Notes: generated by a model not told the origin, from the letters alone. A stretch of 40,843 nt of DNA from Myxococcales bacterium (GCA_023248735.1 JAHFDY010000012.1:1-40843); one strand, 5' to 3'; counted from the stretch's first letter, positions 14,628-24,174 are shown. Numbers and translations: made by a program.

Positions 14628-16157
14628 TCATCGTTTTTGAGTACTTAGCCCCGGCGCGACGTCGTCCCAACCGCTCGTCTGCGCGAGTTGAGCCATAGCC
14701 GTGCTGTAGTCAAACAATGCCGTCAGATGGTTGATGCGCGCGTTACCGTACGCCTTGAGCGCGTCGACGAGCGCACGTTCGTCGGCAGTGCCAAGGTCGA
14801 TCCCATCCGTGACTTCGACGATCCACTTCTTCGACTTTTTTTCAGCTCGGTCCCAGTTTTCTTCTCGGATCTTCGCCTCTGCCGCGGAGCTCCACGCCTG
14901 CTCGACTTCGACCATCTTACCCCCAAGCGCGAGACGCTCGATTGATCGCATCTCTTCGAGCTGGGCTTCAGCTTGGTGAATCCGCGCTTGCTGCGGTAGG
15001 AGGTCAAGACTCCAACGGGCGCCAAAAGCGGCCCCGTACCAGAAGTGATTTGCGCCATCGGGAACGAACGCGCTCGTCTGGGGCGTAACACCGGGATTGA
15101 TCGAGAAGCTGCCGAACGCACCGATACCAATGTCGGGAAACAATCTTGCGCGCTGATACGCGAGGCCGTGGCGCCTCGCCTCGACGCCGGAACGCGCCAT
15201 GTTGATGTCAGGGCTAAACAAGCGCGCCGCAGTCATGTAGTGCACAAGCGCGCGCAGGGGCTTGTCGGGCCTCTTCAGCGATACGTTCGCAACGTCGAAC
15301 TGACTCTGCACGCCGGTCAGAAAACGCAGCGCCGCCATCGCGAAGCGCTCGCCTTTCATCGGCTCGCCGGCTCGGGCGGCAACTTCGTCGCGATACACTT
15401 GCAACTTGTACAAGTCGAAGGTGTTAAAGCCGCCTTCCTCTTTGTCGATCTTGCGCTTGAGATCGCGGATGCCCTTGTCGAGACGGGTTATTGCATCGTC
15501 GAGTAAGTCCTTTGCGTCGCGCGCGATCAGCACACCGTAGTAAGCGCGACGCACGTCGAATCGAATCTGTTGTCGTGCCTTTTCGAGATCCCACTCGAGC
15601 GCGCGCGCCTGCCCTTCCGCGGCCGCCTTGATCGAAGTGATCTTGCCGAACGTGTAAAGGGGCACCGTGCCGGATATGTCAAAATTGAAGAACGGCTCGA
15701 GGTTCGAGAAGTTCGTGATGTTGCGAACAGTCACGGGACTCGACGTGTAGAGCACGGTGCCGGCGAACGGTGGAGACACGCCCCCCGACATGCTCGCCGA
15801 CCACTGAGACCAAGGCACGTATCTCGCTTCATCAAGTTGGGCTTGCGCGAACTTGAGGCGGCCTCGCGCCGCCCAAATTTGGGGCGCATTGCGGTCCGCG
15901 CGGGCGAGGCAATCATCGAGCGAGTACGCGTGCGCCGCAATCGTGATGGTTACCTTGGGCGGCTCGTCTTCAGCCTCTTCCGCCTTGTCTTCCTTATCGT
16001 CATCCTCTTTTCCCGCCGCGCTCGCGTCCGGCGATTTTGCGCCGCCGGTGCGCTTCGGTGTGCGTGGGACTCCGCCGTCAGAGAGAGGCGCGGCATCCAC
16101 CCAAGCGCTCACGAGGAGCACCGCGAAAAAAGGTGAAGCCAAGGCCAGCCAACGCAT
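14628..16157 (-). CDS. TolC-family outer membrane efflux protein (second copy)
   Basis: 509 residues: signal peptide (MRWLALASPFFAVLLVSAWVDA), an acidic/basic low-complexity linker (about 30-68, rich in Lys, Glu, Asp), then the TolC-like domain: YSLDDCLARADRNAPQIWAARGRL, first strand region DISGTVPLYTFGKI, and the second half with GVEARRHGLAYQRARLFPDIGI and FGARWSLDLLPQQAR. It is only distantly similar to the protein at 13233. It is the last gene of a minus-strand row (E1-beta, E2, mutY, ntrC-like, this gene) with a 50-base gap to the regulator gene. Part of an export system is likely, with pump and adaptor elsewhere. The stop (14628-14630) touches the stop of the opposite gene with no base between. 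Confidence 0.88.
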   Translation of the reverse strand: MRWLALASPFFAVLLVSAWVDAAPLSDGGVPRTPKRTGGAKSPDASAAGKEDDDKEDKAEEAEDEPPKVTITIAAHAYSLDDCLARADRNAPQIWAARGRLKFAQAQLDEARYVPWSQWSASMSGGVSPPFAGTVLYTSSPVTVRNITNFSNLEPFFNFDISGTVPLYTFGKITSIKAAAEGQARALEWDLEKARQQIRFDVRRAYYGVLIARDAKDLLDDAITRLDKGIRDLKRKIDKEEGGFNTFDLYKLQVYRDEVAARAGEPMKGERFAMAALRFLTGVQSQFDVANVSLKRPDKPLRALVHYMTAARLFSPDINMARSGVEARRHGLAYQRARLFPDIGIGAFGSFSINPGVTPQTSAFVPDGANHFWYGAAFGARWSLDLLPQQARIHQAEAQLEEMRSIERLALGGKMVEVEQAWSSAAEAKIREENWDRAEKKSKKWIVEVTDGIDLGTADERALVDALKAYGNARINHLTALFDYSTAMAQLAQTSGWDDVAPGLSTQKR

Positions 16158-16207
16158 CCGCGTGCGACGTTAGCAAAAACACGCACCTGCGCATACGCAA
16201 CTCGCGT

Positions 16208-17692
16208 TCAACCTGTTTGCTTGCGCTTGAGAATCCGGCGGAAGTTTGACCGGTCGAGACCCGCCATACGCGCAGCCTCGCTCAAGTTGCCATCGGCTCG
16301 ACGCAGCAATTCGGCGGTATAGTCATCATCAAACGCATTCAGCATCCGGCGCTTCGCCTCTGCGTAGGGCAACTCCGCATACCGACTCGCCTCGATCGCC
16401 GGAAGCGCCGCCATCGTGCGTGTTTCTGACTCCGGATACGCCGCCGATGCACTCTCGTCGGTAAATGGAAGATCGGACGCTTCAATCCAATCGGTTTGAG
16501 AGAGCACAACGGCGTGTTCAATTGCGTGCTCGAGCTCGCGCACGTTTCCGGGAAAGTCGTAGGCGCGAAGCGCGCGCACCGCATCGGGGCTCAGCTTCTT
16601 CAGTGGCCTCTGCATCCGCGCCGCGAACTTCTGCACAAAGTGATGCGTGAGCATCATCACGTCTTCACCGCGCTCACGCAACGGAGGCAGCACAATTTGG
16701 ATAACGTTCAGTCGATAGTACAAATCGCGCCGAAACGAACCGTCGGCAATTTTTGTCGCCAGGTCTACGTTCGTTGCCGCAAGCACACGAACGTCGACGT
16801 AGCGCGTGTCGTCCGAGCCCACGCGCTTGATCTCACCTTCCTGTAACGTGCGCAGCAGCTTCACCTGTGCGGCGAGCGGCAAGTCGCCGATCTCGTCGAG
16901 GAAGATCGTGCCCTGACTCGCCGTTTCGAAGAGACCCGCGCGCGCGGTTTGAGCGCCTGTGAACGCGCCGCGAACATGACCGAACAACTCGCTCTCCACG
17001 AGCTCCTTCGGAATTGCTGCGCAGTTGACCGGAACAAAAGCCTTTGTTGCACGCGCGGAATTCTGATGAATCGCCCGCGCGACAAGTTCCTTGCCAGTTC
17101 CACTCTCGCCACGAATGAGCACGGTCGACGTCGCCGCCGCCACACCGTCAATCAACTTGTATACCGAGGCCATCTTTGGCGAAGTGCCTATGATCTCGCC
17201 GAAACGTTCTTGCGAAAGAAGGCGTTCCTCAAGTTTCTGAGCACGAAGCAGCAAGCGTCGGTGCTCTGCAGCTTTGTTGACCGCGTGAACAACCGCATCG
17301 TTCGAGTGGAACGGTTTGGTCAAGAAGTGATACGCACCCATGCGCATCGCATCGACTGCGGCATTCACGTCGGCGTGCGCAGTCATCATGATGAACTGCA
17401 GATCAGGACGCCTCTCGCGTAGCTTTTGCAGGAGGTCGAGACCCTGCATGTCGGGCAGCATCATGTCGACCAAGGCGACGTCGGGTTGCTCGCGCGCGAG
17501 GTAGTCGAGTGCCGACTGTCCGTCCTCGACGCCGCCCACGCGCATACCCTTTGCGGACAGCATGCGAACCAGACTCGACCGCAACGTCGGCTCGTCATCG
17601 ACGACGAGCACATGCAGGTCATCTTCGTCCGGCTCGAGCGGAGGCGGCGCGGCCGACAGGCTTCGTGGCGGGACGAGTGTCGAGGCGCTCAA
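16208..17692 (-). CDS. NtrC-type sigma-54-dependent response regulator
   Basis: 494 residues: receiver domain (about 26-140) with phospho-acceptor D76 (VALVDMMLPD), acidic pair DDE at 32-34 and K127 in FLTKPF; AAA+ domain with Walker A GESGTGK (195-201), the sigma-54-contacting loop GAFTGA (242-247) and Walker B TIFLDEIGD (262-270); and a C-terminal Fis-type helix-turn-helix (LSEAARMAGLDRSNFRRILKR). It activates sigma-54 promoters when phosphorylated. No histidine kinase gene is near, so it is an orphan in this window. The start is a TTG at 17692: an in-frame TAG lies nine bases upstream, and no ATG occurs before the receiver. A weak GAAGAG ribosome site precedes it. It follows mutY by 11 bases and is probably co-transcribed. 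Confidence 0.93.
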   Translation of the reverse strand: MSASTLVPPRSLSAAPPPLEPDEDDLHVLVVDDEPTLRSSLVRMLSAKGMRVGGVEDGQSALDYLAREQPDVALVDMMLPDMQGLDLLQKLRERRPDLQFIMMTAHADVNAAVDAMRMGAYHFLTKPFHSNDAVVHAVNKAAEHRRLLLRAQKLEERLLSQERFGEIIGTSPKMASVYKLIDGVAAATSTVLIRGESGTGKELVARAIHQNSARATKAFVPVNCAAIPKELVESELFGHVRGAFTGAQTARAGLFETASQGTIFLDEIGDLPLAAQVKLLRTLQEGEIKRVGSDDTRYVDVRVLAATNVDLATKIADGSFRRDLYYRLNVIQIVLPPLRERGEDVMMLTHHFVQKFAARMQRPLKKLSPDAVRALRAYDFPGNVRELEHAIEHAVVLSQTDWIEASDLPFTDESASAAYPESETRTMAALPAIEASRYAELPYAEAKRRMLNAFDDDYTAELLRRADGNLSEAARMAGLDRSNFRRILKRKQTG

Positions 17693-17703
17693 GCTCTTCT
17701 ATT

Positions 17704-18789
17704 TTATCGCCCGCGGGTCTTCGAGGGAAAGGCCATCTTCATAAGCTTCTTCCCATAGGTGCTTTTCGTGCGCACTGCACCCTCATCGCGCGACATCAGC
17801 GCCACATCATCGTACTCGGCACGATCGGGAGACAACCGTAGCGCCCTCGAGGTGAGCTCCGCGCCAATGACGGTCACTTCCAAACGACGATGTGTAAGTA
17901 CGTGAACGACTTCTCCGCGCACGGCCATTCCGCTGCAGGTCGCCCCGATGAAACGGCCGAGCCGCTGTGCGGCGGCTTCGTGGGCCTCGCCATTCGCAAG
18001 CTCGATAGACGGAATTTCCCACATTCCGGCGAAGATGCCGCTCGCTGCACGCCGAACCAGCGCGACATCTCCGTTGTCCGCACTTAGCGCAATCGCCACG
18101 CGACGCTGCAACACCGGTGGGCGCTTCGCGCTCATTACGGGGAGCTCCTGCTCGCGTCCCGACTTGCGTGCCTTGCACTCCTTAGAAAGCGGGCAGAGCA
18201 AGCAGCGAGGTGCGCGAGGGGTGCACACCGTCGCACCCAACTCCATCAGGGCCTGATTCCACGAACCCGGGTCTTCCATCGCGACGATGGTTCCAGCAAT
18301 TGACCAAATGCGCTCCATGCCCTTTGGCTTGCGTAGGTCGTCTTCGATGCCGAAGAGCCGAGCAAGCACGCGCGCAACGTTGCCATCGACGAGCGGCGCC
18401 GGCTCTCCGAACGCGATGCTCGCGACAGCACCCGCTGTGTAGCGACCGATGCCGCGCACCTCCTGAAGTGCGGTTGCGGTCTTTGGAAACGGCCTCTTCG
18501 CAATGGCCTTTGCGCCTTCGTGGAGCATGCGTGCGCGACGGTAGTAACCAAGCCCGCTCCACAGCGAGATCACCTTTTCTTCGCTCGCGTCGGCGAGGGC
18601 TTCGACGGTCGGCAATTCGTCAAGAAACCGATCGAAATACGGAATGACGGTGTCGACCCGCGTTTGTTGCAACATGACCTCGCTCAACCAAATCGCGTAG
18701 GGATCGCGCGTGCGACGCCAAGGCAAGTCGCGGGCGTGCTTGCGATACCAGGCCAGCAGCGCTTCTTGGATACGCTCGTTCGTGGTCAC
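17704..18789 (-). CDS. mutY: A/G-specific adenine DNA glycosylase MutY
   Basis: 361 residues, about the usual length. The helix-hairpin-helix glycosylase domain has catalytic E37 (SEVMLQQTRV), the hairpin VRGIGRYTAGAV and catalytic D135 (LVDGNVARVLARL). The 4Fe-4S cluster ligands are C189, C196, C199 and C205 with the standard C-x6-C-x2-C-x5-C spacing. A C-terminal NUDIX-like domain (about 225-350) with FAGMWEIPS serves 8-oxoguanine recognition. The protein removes adenine paired with 8-oxoguanine, preventing G:C to T:A changes. The start is GTG (18787-18789). The gene lies 15 bases after the E2 gene and 11 before the NtrC-type regulator gene, an unusual setting for a repair gene. Confidence 0.95.
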   Translation of the reverse strand: MTTNERIQEALLAWYRKHARDLPWRRTRDPYAIWLSEVMLQQTRVDTVIPYFDRFLDELPTVEALADASEEKVISLWSGLGYYRRARMLHEGAKAIAKRPFPKTATALQEVRGIGRYTAGAVASIAFGEPAPLVDGNVARVLARLFGIEDDLRKPKGMERIWSIAGTIVAMEDPGSWNQALMELGATVCTPRAPRCLLCPLSKECKARKSGREQELPVMSAKRPPVLQRRVAIALSADNGDVALVRRAASGIFAGMWEIPSIELANGEAHEAAAQRLGRFIGATCSGMAVRGEVVHVLTHRRLEVTVIGAELTSRALRLSPDRAEYDDVALMSRDEGAVRTKSTYGKKLMKMAFPSKTRGR

Positions 18790-18804
18790 AGGATTGGCTC
18801 TTTG

Positions 18805-20142
18805 CTAGGCCATCTCGAGAAACAGGCGATCAGGCTCTTGCAAGTACCCAATGATCTCATATGCGAACGCTGCCCCGATGTGGCCGTCCACAATGCGATG
18901 GTCGAACGAGAGTGAGAGCAACATGACGTCACCGATCACAATCGCGCCATCGCGCACGACCGGCTTTGTCTTGATCTGATGCACGCCGAGAATGCCGACT
19001 TCCGGAAAGTTGATGATCGGAGTCGCAAAAAGGCCACCTTGAGCACCGAGCGATGTGATCGTGAAGGTTGACCCTGAGAGGTCCTCCACCTTGCTCTTGC
19101 CAGCCTTGGCATCCGAAGCAACGCGATCGATGTCGCGCGCGATCTCGATGATGCTTTTCCGATCGCAGTCTCTCACCACCGGCACAATGAGACCCGCGTC
19201 CGTGGAAGCCGCTATGCCGATATTGAAGTACTTGCGATAGACGATTTCCTGAGTGGACTCATCGAGAGCACTGTTCAGGATCGGGTGCTTCTTGAGCGCT
19301 GCAACCGTCGCCTTCACGATAAGCGGCAGGAAGCTCAGCTTCACGCCCTGAGCTTCAGCGGCGGGCTTGAGGCGCGAACGCAATGCCTTGAGTGCCGTCA
19401 CGTCGCACTCCTCGACGAACGTGAAGTGCGCCGCTGTTTGCGTCGACTGCGCCATCTTGGCGGCGATCTTGCGACGCATACCTGCAAACGGAACGCGCTC
19501 TTCGAGAGAAGCGTGCGCGGCGGTTGGTCCGCCAATTTTCACCGGTTCGCGTGCGGGGGCTGCTCGTGGGGAGGATGCGTGCGCGGTGCCGTTTGACGCG
19601 TTCGCTCCTTGCGATGAGGGCGCGCGATAACCTTCGACGTCCGCCTTCGTGACACGACCCTGAGGCCCCGTCGGTGGGACGTTCCGCAAGTCCACACCGA
19701 GATCACGCGCGACCTTGCGCGTGGCTGGAGTCGCGAGTGGCTTATCGCTGAAATAAGCAGCGTTGGTTCCGGAAGTTGACGACGCGCGCGGGGCTCCGGC
19801 GACGAGACTCGTGATGCCTGGCAGCGATTCGCGAATGTCCCCTACCGCGGTCGCCGCTGGGCCGTCGGGCGCATTCGTGGGCGCTGCCACTGGCGCTCCG
19901 CCAGCCAAGTCGAACACCACAAGGGGCGAGTGCACGAGAACGATTCCGCCCACCTTCCCGCGAGTCTCGACGATCGTGCCCGCTTTGGGCGCGGTGATGG
20001 TGACCGTAGCCTTATCGGTCATGATTTCGACCATCGGTTGGTCCTCTTTGACGACGTCACCTGGCTTCACCAACCAGCCGACGACCTCACCTTCTGTGAC
20101 CCCTTCACCGATGTCCGGAAGCTTGAATTCCCAGCGAGCCAT
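18805..20142 (-). CDS. 2-oxo acid dehydrogenase E2 component (dihydrolipoamide acyltransferase)
   Basis: 445 residues from the ATG at 20142, chosen for its ribosome site (GGGAG at 20148-20152) and because the lipoyl domain begins there (MARWEFKLPDIGEGVTEGEVV); the frame runs further up but that part lies in the E1-beta gene. One lipoyl domain with the lipoylated lysine K44 in MTDKATV; an Ala/Pro/Ser-rich linker; a peripheral subunit-binding domain (LATPATRKVARDLGVDL ... RVTKADVEGY); and the catalytic acyltransferase domain ending with HRIVDG (H415, D419). It transfers the acyl group to CoA in the pyruvate or branched-chain 2-oxoacid complex; the single lipoyl domain and order favour the branched-chain or PDH-II type. 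E1-beta lies 28 bases upstream. E1-alpha and E3 are not in the window. Confidence 0.93.
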   Translation of the reverse strand: MARWEFKLPDIGEGVTEGEVVGWLVKPGDVVKEDQPMVEIMTDKATVTITAPKAGTIVETRGKVGGIVLVHSPLVVFDLAGGAPVAAPTNAPDGPAATAVGDIRESLPGITSLVAGAPRASSTSGTNAAYFSDKPLATPATRKVARDLGVDLRNVPPTGPQGRVTKADVEGYRAPSSQGANASNGTAHASSPRAAPAREPVKIGGPTAAHASLEERVPFAGMRRKIAAKMAQSTQTAAHFTFVEECDVTALKALRSRLKPAAEAQGVKLSFLPLIVKATVAALKKHPILNSALDESTQEIVYRKYFNIGIAASTDAGLIVPVVRDCDRKSIIEIARDIDRVASDAKAGKSKVEDLSGSTFTITSLGAQGGLFATPIINFPEVGILGVHQIKTKPVVRDGAIVIGDVMLLSLSFDHRIVDGHIGAAFAYEIIGYLQEPDRLFLEMA

Positions 20143-20170
20143 TTCAACTCCCACCTGTAAATAATTGTAA

Positions 20171-21145
20171 CTAAAATCGCGCAGTTTCGAGAACCGCCGG
20201 CAAGATCCGATGCGCAAGCGGCAGGTACTCCATTTCGAGTTGATACGGAAAAGGCGTGTCGAAACCAGTAACGCGCTTCGGAGGCGCTTCAAGGTGCAAG
20301 AAAACGCGTTCGCTGATGAGCGCAATGAGCTCCGCACCGAACCCGCAACTCCGAGGTGCTTCGTGCACGACGACCACGCGCCCGGTTTTCTTGACGCTCG
20401 CCTCTATGGTCTCGATATCGACGGGCCAAAGGGTTCGGAGATCGATCACCTCGCAGTCGATCCCCGCTTTTGAGGCTTCATCTGCGGCGGCGAGCGCCTC
20501 GTAGAGCATCGCTCCCCACGCGATCACCGTCACGCGATGACCCTCCCGCACCACTTTCGCCCGACCGATCGGCACCTCGAAATCGCCCTCCGGTACCTCA
20601 CCTTTCGCGGCGCGATAGACTCGTTTCGGCTCAAAGAAGAGCACGGGATCGGGATCGCGAATCGAGGCGAGCAACAGGCCCTTCGCATCAGCGGGCGTTG
20701 CGGGGGCCACGACTTTGAGGCCCGCCACGTGAATGAAGAGCGATTCGGGCGACTGCGAATGGTAGAGGCCACCTCGTATGCCGCCCCCGACCGGCACGCG
20801 AATGACAAGCTTCGCGCTGTATTCGCCACCAGAGCGGTAACGAAGTTTGGCGAGTTCGCTGACGATTTGGTCGTAGGCCGGGAAGATGAAGTCCGCGAAT
20901 TGAATCTCTGCCACGGGGACAAGACCGTAGAGGGCCATCCCGATCGCTGCGCCGATGATTCCGTTCTCGGCGAGAGGCGTGTCGATCACGCGATCCTCGC
21001 CAAATCGCTCGTAAAGTCCTTGTGTGACCCTGAACACGCCGCCCACTTTTGCGACGTCTTCACCGAGAACAACCACGCGATCGTCCCGCGCCATCTCAAG
21101 CGTGAGCGCATCGTTAATGGCCTGAACCATGTTGACCTGGGGCAT
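20171..21145 (-). CDS. 2-oxo acid dehydrogenase E1 beta subunit
   Basis: 324 residues from the ATG at 21145. This start has a clear ribosome site (GGAGA, 21153-21157, seven bases away) and matches the usual family beginning ([18 protein letters not shown]); ATGs at 21202 and 21238 are possible but give an atypical extension. The transketolase pyrimidine-binding domain has [32 protein letters not shown] (the glutamate contacting thiamine diphosphate) and [15 protein letters not shown]. The C-terminal domain has [13 protein letters not shown] and [16 protein letters not shown]. With E1-alpha it decarboxylates the 2-oxoacid and passes the acyl group to E2. It is the first gene of the minus-strand row, and E1-alpha is not next to it, unlike most such operons. 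A perfect palindrome at 21249-21269 lies in its upstream region. Confidence 0.93.
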   Translation of the reverse strand: MPQVNMVQAINDALTLEMARDDRVVVLGEDVAKVGGVFRVTQGLYERFGEDRVIDTPLAENGIIGAAIGMALYGLVPVAEIQFADFIFPAYDQIVSELAKLRYRSGGEYSAKLVIRVPVGGGIRGGLYHSQSPESLFIHVAGLKVVAPATPADAKGLLLASIRDPDPVLFFEPKRVYRAAKGEVPEGDFEVPIGRAKVVREGHRVTVIAWGAMLYEALAAADEASKAGIDCEVIDLRTLWPVDIETIEASVKKTGRVVVVHEAPRSCGFGAELIALISERVFLHLEAPPKRVTGFDTPFPYQLEMEYLPLAHRILPAVLETARF

Positions 21146-21248
21146 CACGCTGTCTCCGGCCCGGCCACGATACTCAAGATGGATGACAAAGGGGCAAGCC
21201 ATCACTTCCTGGATGTCGTGAATCTCGAAAGCGCTCATTTCGATCACT

Positions 21249-21269
21249 TGTCGCAAAAATTGTGCGACA
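21249..21269. promoter_or_regulatory. Perfect palindrome, candidate operator between divergent genes
   Basis: TGTCGCA (21249-21255), spacer AAAATTG, TGCGACA (21263-21269). It lies between the E1-beta gene (start 21145, minus) and the TPR/winged-helix regulator gene (start 21280, plus), 10 bases before the latter's ATG. Position and symmetry suggest a dimer-binding operator controlling both genes, possibly by the regulator itself. Confidence 0.55.
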
Positions 21270-21279
21270 CTGTCCTTCA

Positions 21280-23208
21280 ATGTTGAGGCAGCCATTCCCT
21301 GTGGCCTCACTGACTGCCGGTTCGCCGTCGGGCTCCATGCGGCCGCCCGCTGAAAGCCGACGGTCGCTTCCACCGGAGTTTGGCGAAGTCCACGCGACGC
21401 CTGCGGTGCTTGCGCTCGTCGATCGTTTGGTAGCGCTGGGCGATACGCCCTTCGTCGCCAGTTGGATGGACGCAAACTTTGGTGGGAGGGCCCGTTACGA
21501 ATTGCCCCTTGCCGTTCGCATGATGCGCGTGTGGCGCGAAGCTGGGCGCATCGATCGAACACGCGCGCTCCTCGGGGCTCTCGCACCGACGTCGAACAAT
21601 CCGACGCTCGACTCGGCACGCCTCTCAATCGAGAAGGCCGCGCTCTTTCTCCTCGAGCAACGGCTCGAGCACGTCGAGGCCGAGCTTCGTGCGGCGGGCC
21701 GCATCCTCAACGACGTCGCAAGGGGCGGCGCCACGCGCGAGCAAGTGGAGCATCACATTTTGAGCGCAGAACTCGAGTGCGCCCAGGGTCGTCGCAGCCA
21801 AGCCTCCGCGACGGCGAAACTCGCCGAGCACCTGGCGGAACGCCTCGAAGACGCCTCAAGCCGCGCGAGCTTAGGAACGAGCCTTGGTCGCTTGTGCCTC
21901 CGCCTGCGCGATCCCAAATCGGCAACGATTCACTTGCGAGCAGCTCTCGAGCGATTGCCACCACGCAGTCCCGTGGCGCTCACGTCCGAAGCGAACATGT
22001 CATTCGCGACGGCGATCACAGGCAGCCACCTCGAAGCGCGCGAGCACGCACATGCCGCAATTGCGATCGCGACCGAACTGCGGTCGCCTGGCCTCCAAGC
22101 CGACGCGTACGACATCCTTGCGCTTGCTGAGCTTCTTGCCGATAGACCGATGGTTGCAATCGACGCGATCGACGAGGGTCTACTTCTGGCGTCCGACCAA
22201 GAGCGCAATCTCAGGCGCACGCTGACGCTCCATCGAACGTTGGCCCTTGCGATCTTGGGTCGCGCAGAGAATGCGCGCGAGTGGTACGGACGGCTCGAAC
22301 ACATGGGCGCCACCCGCGAAGACAGCGCGCTCGAACACGAGATCGCAATGGCGTCTTTGCGGGCACGCATCGAAGAAGCGGACCGTCGGTACGGCGACGT
22401 CATCGACTTGGTCAGGCCGTTCGCCAACTCGAGTGCGGATAGCTACCTATCGGGCATGATGTGGCTAACTGCCGCCCGCGCCGCCGAGCAAGTGGGCGAT
22501 GCGCAAGCGGCGCTCGAATGGGTCGAGAGTGCATCACTTCTAGGGCACAAGCACGGATGGGTTTACCCTGAGCGCGAGCGTTCCGCGAACCTGTGGAGCA
22601 TGGCCCTTCGTTCGGGCGATAGTCGCGTTGTTCGTTACGCAGAACACTTGCTCACGGTTCCAGAAGCCGCGTCGATGACTTCCCTTCCGCCACCGTCATC
22701 ACGCCTCTCCCTCCTGTCGATGGCGCCTTCGACGCGTTCGCTGGAGCCACCAGGCAGCTCAATCGAGCTCAATCAGTCGGGCGAGACACTCGTGTACGTC
22801 ACCACCCCCGGCGGCGTGTCGCGCGTCGCGCTCTCCGATCTGAAGCAGAACACTGAGAGCGCCAACCTGGTTGTTGATACGTTACATCACATGTTACGAA
22901 TTGGTGACCGCGAAATCTCTCTCGAGCGCCGACGTGCACTCGAACCTTTGGTCGTCGCGCTGCTTCGCCGTGCGCGCGAAGGTCTAAGCGGCGACGATAT
23001 TCTTCGCGCCGCGGGCGGGCCTGGTCCAGAGTCCGCCGACGCCGAACACCGCGTCAGGGTGCTCATTTCACGTGTCCGCGAGCTCTTCGGCGACCCTGGC
23101 GCGATCGAACGCGTGCGCGACGCGGGCGAACACGGCAAGACGCGATATCGTGTTGCCGGCAACCTCCAGTTCGCGTTGGTCGAACCGCTGTTTTCAGCCG
23201 GCGGATAG
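21280..23208 (+). CDS. TPR-rich protein with C-terminal winged-helix-like domain, putative transcriptional regulator
   Basis: About 642 residues from the ATG at 21280; a later ATG at 21337 is possible. Residues about 25-480 are helical repeats of TPR type ([72 protein letters not shown]). After a Ser/Pro linker a C-terminal domain of about 110 residues follows: [38 protein letters not shown], then [17 protein letters not shown] and [11 protein letters not shown]. This strand-helix-helix-strand order resembles the OmpR-type winged helix (Trans_reg_C). DNA binding is therefore likely but not certain. It is transcribed away from the E1-beta operon across a palindrome, so regulation of that operon is a reasonable guess. 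Confidence 0.78.
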   Translation: MLRQPFPVASLTAGSPSGSMRPPAESRRSLPPEFGEVHATPAVLALVDRLVALGDTPFVASWMDANFGGRARYELPLAVRMMRVWREAGRIDRTRALLGALAPTSNNPTLDSARLSIEKAALFLLEQRLEHVEAELRAAGRILNDVARGGATREQVEHHILSAELECAQGRRSQASATAKLAEHLAERLEDASSRASLGTSLGRLCLRLRDPKSATIHLRAALERLPPRSPVALTSEANMSFATAITGSHLEAREHAHAAIAIATELRSPGLQADAYDILALAELLADRPMVAIDAIDEGLLLASDQERNLRRTLTLHRTLALAILGRAENAREWYGRLEHMGATREDSALEHEIAMASLRARIEEADRRYGDVIDLVRPFANSSADSYLSGMMWLTAARAAEQVGDAQAALEWVESASLLGHKHGWVYPERERSANLWSMALRSGDSRVVRYAEHLLTVPEAASMTSLPPPSSRLSLLSMAPSTRSLEPPGSSIELNQSGETLVYVTTPGGVSRVALSDLKQNTESANLVVDTLHHMLRIGDREISLERRRALEPLVVALLRRAREGLSGDDILRAAGGPGPESADAEHRVRVLISRVRELFGDPGAIERVRDAGEHGKTRYRVAGNLQFALVEPLFSAGG

Positions 23209-23229
23209 TGACGACACGCCGTGCGTCAC
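23208..23229. terminator. Hairpin between converging genes, possible terminator
   Basis: GTGACG-A-CAC, loop GCC, GTG-CGTCAC: nine base pairs with a single bulged A, starting at the last base of the regulator gene's stop codon. No T-run follows on either strand, so it is not a classical intrinsic terminator; it may work with Rho or protect the mRNA end. Confidence 0.45.
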
Positions 23230-23247
23230 TCGCGTTAGGGGCCTTCG

Positions 23248-24063
23248 TTACTTCGGCTCGTCAACGGTTTGAGGCGCCCTTGCGCGGATGCCAAGCACCA
23301 CCAACGCGATCGCAGCCACGATGGTCATTGCAACGGCCTGCTTGAAGGAAACCGCGATCGACGTGTCAGGGGGCCTGCCCTGCAGCAACGGTAGCTCCGA
23401 AATCAGCGAGTAGCTCGCGTGCGCAACCATCGATACCACGACACTTTGCGACCAAGCCCGCACGCACCCGAGGATGAGACCGAGCACCACCATGGGCGGG
23501 ATGGCGCGCGGTGAGGCCGACGAGAGCGCGAAGGCGATCGTCGAAACGACCACAGCGACCAGACTGCGCCCTGAGGAACGCGCGGACAGTCCGCTAAAAA
23601 TAAGGCCTCGGAAGAACAGCTCTTGCGCGAGGGGAAGAAGCAAAACGAGCACCACCCCAATTTTCAACCGCAGCGCCGGCGTGCCGTTGGCGAACATGAG
23701 TGCGCTGGTGGCCGCATCCGCCGCGCTCTGTGGGAAGCGACGTTCGGTCAGCGCATCCAACCAGTCAAGGAACGGAACTATCCCGACGCCCGTCATGATG
23801 GCCGCACAGAAATCCAGCGTCTTCGGCGACCCGACGCCGAAGATCAGGCGAAGTGATCCCTCTGGCGCATGCACCCGCACCGCCGCGAATGCGATTCCAA
23901 AATGCACGACGGCCATCGCCAGGCCAATGGTCACGAGGTCCGGCAATGCGTCGCTGCGTCCTCCACTGAGGATGCCGAGGAGCAGCGCAAGCGCCAAAAC
24001 CACCGCGGTTGACCAACCAGCGGCCGCAAGAGGTGTGAACTCACGCTGATAGGCCGTTGACAT
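23248..24063 (-). CDS. CPBP-type intramembrane protease homologue, probably inactive
   Basis: 271 residues with about eight membrane segments. The CPBP (CAAX protease/bacteriocin-processing) region is recognisable at 147-220: QELFFRGLIFSGL, TIAFALSSASPRAIPPMVVLGLILG, SVVVSMVAHASYS. The usual active-site set is EExxxR, FxxxH and HxxxN/D/E. Here the first glutamate is Q147 (QELFFR), the histidine after F178 is S182, and the last residue of the third motif is S219 (H215-A-S-Y-S). E148, R152 and H215 remain. The protein is likely catalytically dead or altered, acting as a membrane scaffold or transporter-like protein. It converges with the regulator gene and diverges from the DoxX-like gene. Confidence 0.82.
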   Translation of the reverse strand: MSTAYQREFTPLAAAGWSTAVVLALALLLGILSGGRSDALPDLVTIGLAMAVVHFGIAFAAVRVHAPEGSLRLIFGVGSPKTLDFCAAIMTGVGIVPFLDWLDALTERRFPQSAADAATSALMFANGTPALRLKIGVVLVLLLPLAQELFFRGLIFSGLSARSSGRSLVAVVVSTIAFALSSASPRAIPPMVVLGLILGCVRAWSQSVVVSMVAHASYSLISELPLLQGRPPDTSIAVSFKQAVAMTIVAAIALVVLGIRARAPQTVDEPK

Positions 24064-24174
24064 CCCGTCGTCACTGTAGCCGGTTACTTACCGCGCAACA
24101 CTCAGACATTGTCGGGTGGTCCTCAAAAGTAACGCGCACAATGACTTTCGCGGACGATCTCTCCTGTCGAACCT

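Noticed and set aside
20143-20337. Longer start for the E2 gene
   Set aside because: The extra 65 codons lie inside the E1-beta gene and show no protein character; the lipoyl domain and a good ribosome site fix the start at 20142.
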